Part shown: positions 1 to 5,600 of the stretch, in pieces
Layout: each line of letters begins with the position of its first letter
Numbering within the stretch: the stretch's first letter is position 1
Assembly: GCA_943331195.2 (NCBI GenBank)
Contig: CALQKQ020000232.1
Location: forward strand, 1-6,300
Source of the DNA: Akkermansia muciniphila
Lineage (GTDB): Bacteria; Verrucomicrobiota; Verrucomicrobiia; Verrucomicrobiales; V1-33
Reading direction: 5' to 3'
Length of the DNA stretch: 6,300 nucleotides
Translations under genes and position numbers: made by a program
Notes under the pieces: model-generated
What the model saw: the letters and a program-made list of their open reading frames with translations, nothing else
Told to the model about the DNA's origin: nothing
The model's database searches: none

Positions 1-35
1 CGCCGCCAGCTTGGCCCCGAAGGCACCAAAGTCAC
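1..35 (-). CDS. Possible start of a further minus-strand gene, running off the left edge
   Basis: On the minus strand AGGAGG (49-44) is followed by an 8-nt spacer and a GTG (35-33), an ideal Shine-Dalgarno arrangement. Only 11 codons are visible (read as MTLVPSGPSWR), too few to judge coding quality or family. The start would lie 126 nt after the DUF6807 stop, in the same orientation. The AGGAGG is also exactly the complement of two serine codons in the competing plus-strand frame and may be chance. At most one of the two is real. Confidence 0.25.
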   Translation of the reverse strand, partial: MTLVPSGPSWR

Positions 36-228
36 AGACGAATCCTCCTGCGTCGAAGGAATCTGGCGGCGGAAGGAATGGCTGGCTGGCATCGGTAAGA
101 AAAAACCCCAAGCAAGCACCGCCCAGCCCCCAGCGAAACCTCTTTTCCAAGCCACTTCCCCTCAGCGCCGCGCCGCCCACGCCGCCCAGCGCTCCCCCAA
201 TCGCGCCCCCGCCGCATCGCCCCGGTGA
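1..228 (+). CDS. Possible C-terminus of an unrecognised plus-strand gene
   Basis: The plus-strand frame starting at base 1 is open for 75 codons to a TGA at 226-228. It has no ATG, GTG or TTG, so it could only be the tail of a gene entering from the left. The first ~37 residues look protein-like (GPEGTKVTDESSCVEGIW at residues 5-22, then RRKEWLAGIGKKKPQ). The remainder is a Pro/Ala/Arg/Gln-rich tail. By hand, GC at codon positions 3, 1 and 2 over the first 45 codons is roughly 67, 64 and 58 percent, weakly consistent with coding in a GC-rich genome. It would overlap the end of the DUF6807 gene by 67 bp tail to tail, which is unusual, and no terminator is visible. I do not recognise the family. 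Confidence 0.38.
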   Translation, partial: RRQLGPEGTKVTDESSCVEGIWRRKEWLAGIGKKKPQASTAQPPAKPLFQATSPQRRAAHAAQRSPNRAPAASPR

Positions 229-1118
229 AACAGCCAGCGATACCGCAGCGTCAGCGGTGCCCCCGGCTTGAGCGCATAGTCGCCCGCCCCTTTCGGTTTC
301 TTTTGAAAATCGTGCAACCCAAACGGATTCGCCGCCACCAATCCATACTCCCGCGCGTGCCACGTAGTCGGATGCCGCAAATTCCCCGGATGGTCGAAGC
401 AGGCCACCCCCACCGACCCGCTCCCCACCGGAGCGCTGTAGTCAATCCACTTCGCCGCCGTGCCCCACACCGCTAAGCCCGTCTTGCCCTCGCTCGTCAG
501 CGCCACCCCGCGCGCCACCGACCCTTTTAAGTTCAGCAGCGGATTCGTGCGGATCCCCATGGTGCCTTCCTTGGTGTCCCCAAACACCACCGGCAACTCC
601 CCCGCCGAAAGCGTGATCGCATAGTCAATGAAGCGATCCTCCCCCTCCGCCCCGCACGTGATCGTCGTCGCAGAACTCAACACCGCAGAGCCATCCGGCT
701 TTTGCCAGGATTCCCGCGTCTTCACGCTCACCCCCTCAGGCACGGGCACGATTTCCGGCAATCCCTGCACCACAATCCGCCCCGCATCCGCGCCCTCCTT
801 CCAAAAATCGACCCCATTGACGCTGCCGTGGGTAAACCACAGCCCCTTGTGATGCGGGTGGTCCTCCTCCTCCCCCGGCGCCGCTGGCCGCAGGGGCCAC
901 TGCCGCACCATCTCCATCCCGCCAGGCCCGATGATCGGAAACAACACCGGCTTGGGCTGCCCCGCATAAATCAACTCCGTGAAAAGGCTCCCCTCGATTT
1001 CCACCCGCACCCGCTGCCCCACCTCATCAAGCCGCGCCGTCGCTGCCAGGGCCTCAGCCCGAGCCCCTCCGGTCAGAAGGACCCAGCACAGCGCGGCGCG
1101 GCAAAAAGTGGAAGACAT
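162..1118 (-). CDS. Exported DUF6807 (PmoA-family) protein
   Basis: This 318-residue product matches the DUF6807 family (Pfam PF14100, formerly named 'methane oxygenase PmoA'). Landmarks are KPVLFPIIGPGG (56-67), DHPHHKGLWFTHG (86-98) followed by NGVDFW (101-106), DTKEGTMGIR (181-190), GVALTSEGKTG (204-214), WGTAAKWIDYS (218-228), DHPGNLRHPTTWHAREYGL (242-260), NPFG (264-267) and RYRWLFHRGDA (292-302). The ATG at 1118 was chosen because it gives a signal peptide (CRAALCWVLLTGGARA, cleavage after Ala21); a longer frame back to 1235 adds a Cys/Arg-rich tail inside the neighbouring gene and is unlikely. No Shine-Dalgarno is at normal distance: the nearest GAGG is 19 nt upstream. Despite the old name, it is unrelated to the membrane methane monooxygenase subunit. 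The biochemical activity is not established to my knowledge; the conserved His/Asp/Glu clusters suggest a binding or catalytic pocket. Length is about normal for the family, so it looks complete. It is co-oriented with, and probably co-transcribed with, the propeller gene. Confidence 0.87.
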   Translation of the reverse strand: MSSTFCRAALCWVLLTGGARAEALAATARLDEVGQRVRVEIEGSLFTELIYAGQPKPVLFPIIGPGGMEMVRQWPLRPAAPGEEEDHPHHKGLWFTHGSVNGVDFWKEGADAGRIVVQGLPEIVPVPEGVSVKTRESWQKPDGSAVLSSATTITCGAEGEDRFIDYAITLSAGELPVVFGDTKEGTMGIRTNPLLNLKGSVARGVALTSEGKTGLAVWGTAAKWIDYSAPVGSGSVGVACFDHPGNLRHPTTWHAREYGLVAANPFGLHDFQKKPKGAGDYALKPGAPLTLRYRWLFHRGDAAGARLGERWAAWAARR

Positions 1119-1150
1119 CGTTTTGAAAATGAAAAAACCTCGCCGCCGCC

Positions 1151-2443
1151 TCAGGGAGCCGTGGCAAAACACGCCGCCTCTTCCGTGCTCCGTGCAAAAA
1201 TAAAGCCCCCCGCCAAGGTCGGCGTGGACCAGCATTTCCCCGGCAGCACGTCCGCCCGCGCCAACTCCTTATACGCTCCCGGCTTGGCCTCGATGATCAC
1301 CAACTCGCCCTTGTCGCTCAGCGCCAGCAGGCGGTCCTTCGCCAAGATCAAATTGCCCGGGCCAAAGCCCGCTTGGCTCCACTGCTCCTTGCCCGTGCGG
1401 ATGTCCACGCACTTCACCGGCCCATCGCCATATTTCTTAAAGCTAAACATCCCGTAGAGATAACCTTGATAGGCAATCGGCGTGCTCCAGTGGTTGTTCA
1501 TGCTATCCCCTTCCACCCGCCACAGCTCGCTGGTGGCATACTTCCCCCCCTCCTTCTTCACCTCAAACGCCGCGCTGCCCACCCCATAGCCCGCCGAACA
1601 ATACACCACGTTTTCAAAAACCACCGGCGAGGCCGCCGTCGAGACATTGAACTTATACGGCTGCTGCCACAGCACCCGGCCATCCTTAGGCGAAAGCGAC
1701 GTCAGCCCAGACTTCATGAAAAAAATCATCTGGCGCTCTCCCAAAATCGTCGTCGCCGTCGGAGTCGCGTGGGTGATCGCATCATCCCCCGCCTTCCACT
1801 TCAACTTCCCGCTGTCTTTCTGAAAAGCCAAAAAGGCCGCCCCCTTGCCGCCGCCTCCCACCACCACCAGCTCCCCCTCAATCAGCGGCGACGTCGCATT
1901 TGACCACGCAATGTTCTTCCCCTGGTAGTCCGCCGCCACATCCACCGACCACACTTCTTTCCCCGTCTTGCCATCAAAACAGTGCAGGTCCAAATTCGAT
2001 CCGTAAACATACACCTTGCCCCCCGCCACCGTCGGAGTGCTGCGTGGGCCGTCCCCGCCCTTGTTGTCCCCCGTGCCGGATTCGCCTCCGCCCTGATACT
2101 TCGCCAACTTCAGCGGCGCCGCCCACAATTCCTTGCCGCTCACCGCATCCCAAGCCACACAGTATTCCGTCTCCGACCCCTCAAAATCCCGCGTCACCAG
2201 CGTCACCGCCATTCCCTCCGCCACCGCCATCGAACTAAATCCCTTGCTCGCCGCCGCTTGCCAGACCCGCTTCGGCCCCGCCGCATCCCACACCTTCCCC
2301 AGCGCCTCCGCCGTCGTCCCGTCCCCCTGCGGCCCGCGATACGTCGGCCACCCCATCCCAACAGGAGCCGCCACCAACCGCGCCGGGAGGGCTCCCAGCT
2401 CAAACAACACCGAAAAAGACAACAGAGCAGAGGAAATCTTCAT
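1151..2443 (-). CDS. Exported PQQ-like (BamB-type) beta-propeller repeat protein
   Basis: This 430-residue protein starts with a signal-peptide-like segment (MKIS, hydrophobic 5-24, probable cleavage near Ala25/Ala26). The mature chain opens with WPTYRGPQGDGTT (32-44), typical of PQQ-like propeller proteins from Verrucomicrobiota and Planctomycetota. Blade signatures 'D--TGK--W' recur: AWDAVSGKELW (97-107), CFDGKTGKEVW (155-165), FQKDSGKLKW (207-216), SPKDGRVLW (251-259), TSELWRV (304-310) and CVDIRTGKEQW (345-355), plus a last degenerate blade near 380-400. This fits a seven- or eight-bladed propeller. GPRSTPTV (132-139), NATSPLI, THATPTA and CWSTPTL are the inter-blade strands. There is no PQQ-enzyme catalytic Asp/Glu set, heme motif or second domain that I can see, so a binding or scaffold role is more likely than dehydrogenase activity. 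It is the first gene of a two-gene unit, 32 nt before the DUF6807 gene. Its function beyond the fold is unknown. Confidence 0.93.
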   Translation of the reverse strand: MKISSALLSFSVLFELGALPARLVAAPVGMGWPTYRGPQGDGTTAEALGKVWDAAGPKRVWQAAASKGFSSMAVAEGMAVTLVTRDFEGSETEYCVAWDAVSGKELWAAPLKLAKYQGGGESGTGDNKGGDGPRSTPTVAGGKVYVYGSNLDLHCFDGKTGKEVWSVDVAADYQGKNIAWSNATSPLIEGELVVVGGGGKGAAFLAFQKDSGKLKWKAGDDAITHATPTATTILGERQMIFFMKSGLTSLSPKDGRVLWQQPYKFNVSTAASPVVFENVVYCSAGYGVGSAAFEVKKEGGKYATSELWRVEGDSMNNHWSTPIAYQGYLYGMFSFKKYGDGPVKCVDIRTGKEQWSQAGFGPGNLILAKDRLLALSDKGELVIIEAKPGAYKELARADVLPGKCWSTPTLAGGFIFARSTEEAACFATAP

Positions 2444-2446
2444 ATG

Positions 2447-2454
2447 CCCTCACC
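2447..2454 (-). promoter_or_regulatory. Ribosome binding site of the propeller gene
   Basis: GGTGAGGG on the minus strand lies 3 nt before the ATG at 2443 (4 nt counted from GAGG). The spacing is slightly short, but it is the only Shine-Dalgarno-like sequence near this start. It supports the ATG that opens a signal-peptide-like N-terminus. The rest of the 105-bp gap up to the terminator (2455-2548) is G-rich on the coding strand and shows no convincing -35/-10 pair. Confidence 0.55.
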
Positions 2455-2548
2455 AAACGCCCTACTCCCCGCTTCCGTCAAGCTGGGAAGTCGCCCCCCC
2501 AAGGATTCTCCCGCCCTCCCCACCAGCCCCCGCCGCCCCTCCCTAGCC

Positions 2549-2580
2549 AAAAAAAACCTCCGCCCCCATCGGGGCGGAGG
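2549..2580 (-). terminator. Intrinsic terminator after the large LamG gene
   Basis: Read on the minus strand, CCTCCGCCCC (2580-2571) pairs perfectly with GGGGCGGAGG (2566-2557) around the loop GATG (2570-2567). The 10-bp stem is followed directly by eight T residues (2556-2549). It begins 30 nt after the TAG stop of the large gene. The plus strand has no T-run after the stem, so it works in one direction only. It separates the large gene from the propeller/DUF6807 unit, which must have its own promoter. Confidence 0.94.
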
Positions 2581-2610
2581 CTCTCCGTCACGCCGCCGCA
2601 GCGGCCCTTC

Positions 2611-5600
2611 CTATTCGTCCAGGCGCACCCGGTAAAACCGCTGCCCTCCCCCCAGCGGAACCGCCAGAGTAGTCGAAGTCCCCGTCGCCGGCACGTTGGC
2701 CTGCTCCGCCGTCCAAGCCACCAAATCCGCCGAACTCTCCACCGTATAGGTCAAGTTAGCCCGCGAGTTCCACGTCACCTCCACCTCCGCCCCCACCACC
2801 CGGCTCCCCGTCACCACAAAGCTGTTGTCCGGCCCGTTGGCGTATAAGCGCTTAATCGCCTTAGCGTTCAGCGCCCCATTGTAGATGCGGAATTCCTGGA
2901 ACTGCCCATTCAAGGTGCTGTCCCCCGCATATTGCGAGCGCCCTAACCAGTTGTTGACGTCGTTGATCGACGACAGCGCATACTGCCCTCCCGCCACCTC
3001 ACACTGGAACATCCCATCCCGGTACACCGTGTACACACTGCAATCCCCCGGACTGGAATCCACCGTCATGGAGATGAAGATCTCCTCGCCTAACACCGTT
3101 GGGAAGGTGAAGTCGTAGATCGACTCCGTCGGGTTTTCCTTCAACCCAAAGCGCTGCAGGCCGCCATCCGCCCCCCGCTGCACCGAATAAACCAAGTAGT
3201 CAGTCCCCCCCGATATGCCCGCAGGCGGCACTTCCAATCCCCCCGAGTCGCCAAAGTCCACAAAGCGCGACCAATCGCCCGAATACCCATTCACCGCAAA
3301 CCAGCCCACCAGGGTCACCCGCGTCTGCTTGCTGATCAGCTGGTTGGGCAAGTCAATCCACGGCGAAGTATCATTGTTAGCCCCGCCGGGGAGCACGACC
3401 CCGCCCAGCGCGGCGCTCGCCCCTTCCCCTCGCACCACCGCCTCAAAGCCCGCCCCCGCCACGCTGTCCGCCGATACCGTGCCATTGGCAATCGCCCCCT
3501 CCGGCAAATCATTGAAGGTCCAGCGGTGCGCCGGCCCCTGCGCCACCGGCTCCGCGCTGAGCGGCGCTCCATCCGCCCCGTCCAAGGCCAAATCGCCGTC
3601 GCTGTCCACATCAAACGGATCGCTCCCCGCCGCCACCTCCGCCCCATCCGCTAGGCCATCGTGGTCCGTATCCGGATCGCTCGGACTCGTCCCCGGATTC
3701 CCCGAACTCGCAAAAACCGCTGAGTTGTTTTCCACCGCGTCCGACAAGCCATCCCCATCGCTGTCCGCCTTGCTCGGGTCAGATCCACGCCCCAGCTCTT
3801 GCAGCGCTGTCAAACCATCGCCGTCGAGGTCACTCCCGCTAGGTGGCAAGCTAGGGTTGCGGTCCATCCACCACTCCGGCCAGCCATTGGCATTCGTAAT
3901 CTTCAGCGTGGTAATGTCCGTCGCCGGGTTGCTCCCATTGGGCAAGCTGTCCGGCCCCTTGGCGAAACTCTTCACCACATCCGCATCCGAAAATGCCCCC
4001 GCATACACCCGAAACTCATCAAAGCTACCTGACAAATTCCGATCACCCAACCAGTTAGAGCGGCCCAGCCAGCAATTCACGTCATTGAGACTGTCCAATT
4101 TCAAGTTGCCCGCCGTCTCCGACACCAGCACCCCATTCTCAAAGTAGCGCAGCTTGGCACTGGACTCATCATAAGTGAGGACAAAGTGCAGCGGCACCTC
4201 CAAGGTCCCCTCCCGCGCCGCGCTGTCCGTCGCCATGCTGTTCCCCGGCGCGCCCGTGGCGTCGTTGTTCGTCCAATCCACCCGGCGCAGTTGCACGTCG
4301 TTGCCCCGCGCCCCCGCAATCATCAAATAGTCCTGCCCCGCATCGTATCCCCCCCAGCTGCGCCCCGGCCCAAACGTCTCTCCCAGTCGCTTGCCCGGCG
4401 CGCTCGACCCAACATCCAAGATCCGCTGCCAGCCCGCTTCGGGGTTGCTATTGATCGTCACCCACCCCTCCAACGTCACCGTGCCCCGCCCGCCCTTGGC
4501 CCGGGCAAAACGCGACACCATGCCATTCGGAAGATCCACATACGGCGCACTTTGGCTCGCCCCACCCGGCAGCGCCAGCCCCCCCTGCGTCCACGAAGCC
4601 CCCGCGCCGCGCACATACCCGCGCCGCCCACTGATCGAATCCATCACCACCGCTCCCTCCGCCGCCGCCCCTTCTGTCCCCGTAAAGCTATAGCGCTCCG
4701 CCAGGAAAAGCACCGGTATGCTATTCGCATCATTAGGATTCGACCCCGCCCCCACTTCCTGGGCGTCGCCATAGCCGTCGCTATCAGAATCGACTGCCAA
4801 AGGATTGGTCAGGTAGGTATTCACCTCAGCCCCATCGCTCAAGCTGTCGCCATCGCTGTCCGCCACCAAGGGATTGGTGCCGCGAACCAATTCTTGCCCA
4901 TCCGCGAGGCCATCGCCGTCGCTGTCCGCCAAGTTAGGATTGGTCCCGCCCTGGAATTCTTCCAGGTTGCTCCGCCCATCGCCATCCCCATCCAAGCCCG
5001 CCTGGCCCGGCACCGCCGCATCCACCGTGGCACTGGCATACTGGCGCTCATACCAGTTCGGCAAGCCGTCGCCATCCCCGTCAGGCGGCAGCGGCAAGAC
5101 CCCATCCGGACCATCCGCCCGATCTTGCAAAATCTCCCCCGCACTCAGCGCGCGGTCATACAGGCGGAACTCATCCAGCTCCCCCTGCAAATTCTGGTCC
5201 CCCAGCCACGTGGAACGGCCCAGCCAGCAATTCACATCGTTCAGCTGTACCATCTTAATGTCCCCCGGCCGCAACTCCCGCACCAATTGCCCCTCCTCGT
5301 AAAGGCCGATGAATTCCTGGTCCTTCCACACCACCGCAAGGTGGCGCGCGGTCCCAAAGCTCGCCGTGTCATAGCCAAACGCCGGATTGACATTGAGGGC
5401 CCCGCCCGCCCCCAAGGGCCCGTTGCCCAACGCGTCGTTGTGCCGCAGCGATAGCACATTACGCCCCGTATTGCCGCCCTCCTGCGCGCTCAAAAAGAGA
5501 TAGTCCCAACCCTCGCCCGCCCCGCCCGGCCCCACAATCTCATTGCCGCTCGTGCTCCCAAAATCAAAAATCCGCGACCACGTGCGGTTCCCCGTCACCG

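Noticed and set aside
110..115. T6 tract (minus strand) after the DUF6807 gene as its terminator
   Set aside because: The preceding coding-strand sequence is G-rich with no complementary C-rich arm, so no hairpin forms.
1132..1160. T6 tract after GC-rich sequence between the propeller and DUF6807 genes as a terminator
   Set aside because: No stem longer than about 3 bp can be formed immediately before the T-run, so read-through is expected.
1119..1235. Upstream in-frame start for the DUF6807 gene at 1235, giving a 357-residue product
   Set aside because: It overlaps the end of the propeller gene by 85 bp, and the extra 39 residues are Gly/Arg/Cys-rich without family similarity, whereas the ATG at 1118 opens directly into a signal peptide.
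702..1457. 251-codon plus-strand open frame across two genes
   Set aside because: Pro/His/Arg-rich translation, antisense to two clearly recognised proteins and spanning their junction; it is an effect of GC-rich codon bias.
2453..2481. TTGACG (2481-2476, minus strand) as a -35 box for the propeller gene
   Set aside because: At 16-18 nt downstream there is only GTTTGG-like sequence, no -10 resemblance, and transcription would start within the ribosome binding site.
3215..4147. 310-codon plus-strand open frame rich in Ser and Pro
   Set aside because: Antisense to the LamG/TSP3 coding sequence; the low-complexity Ser/Pro/Ala composition is the reverse complement of Gly/Asp/Ala codons.
3571..5082. 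Periodic short DNA repeats resembling a CRISPR or tandem-repeat array
   Set aside because: The period matches the 22-residue calcium-loop repeat in a continuous reading frame; the units are imperfect and coding.
4186..5454. 422-codon plus-strand open frame inside the large gene
   Set aside because: Translation is dominated by Arg, Pro, Ile, His and Ala with no domain, and its periodicity only mirrors the calcium-loop codons of the minus-strand gene.
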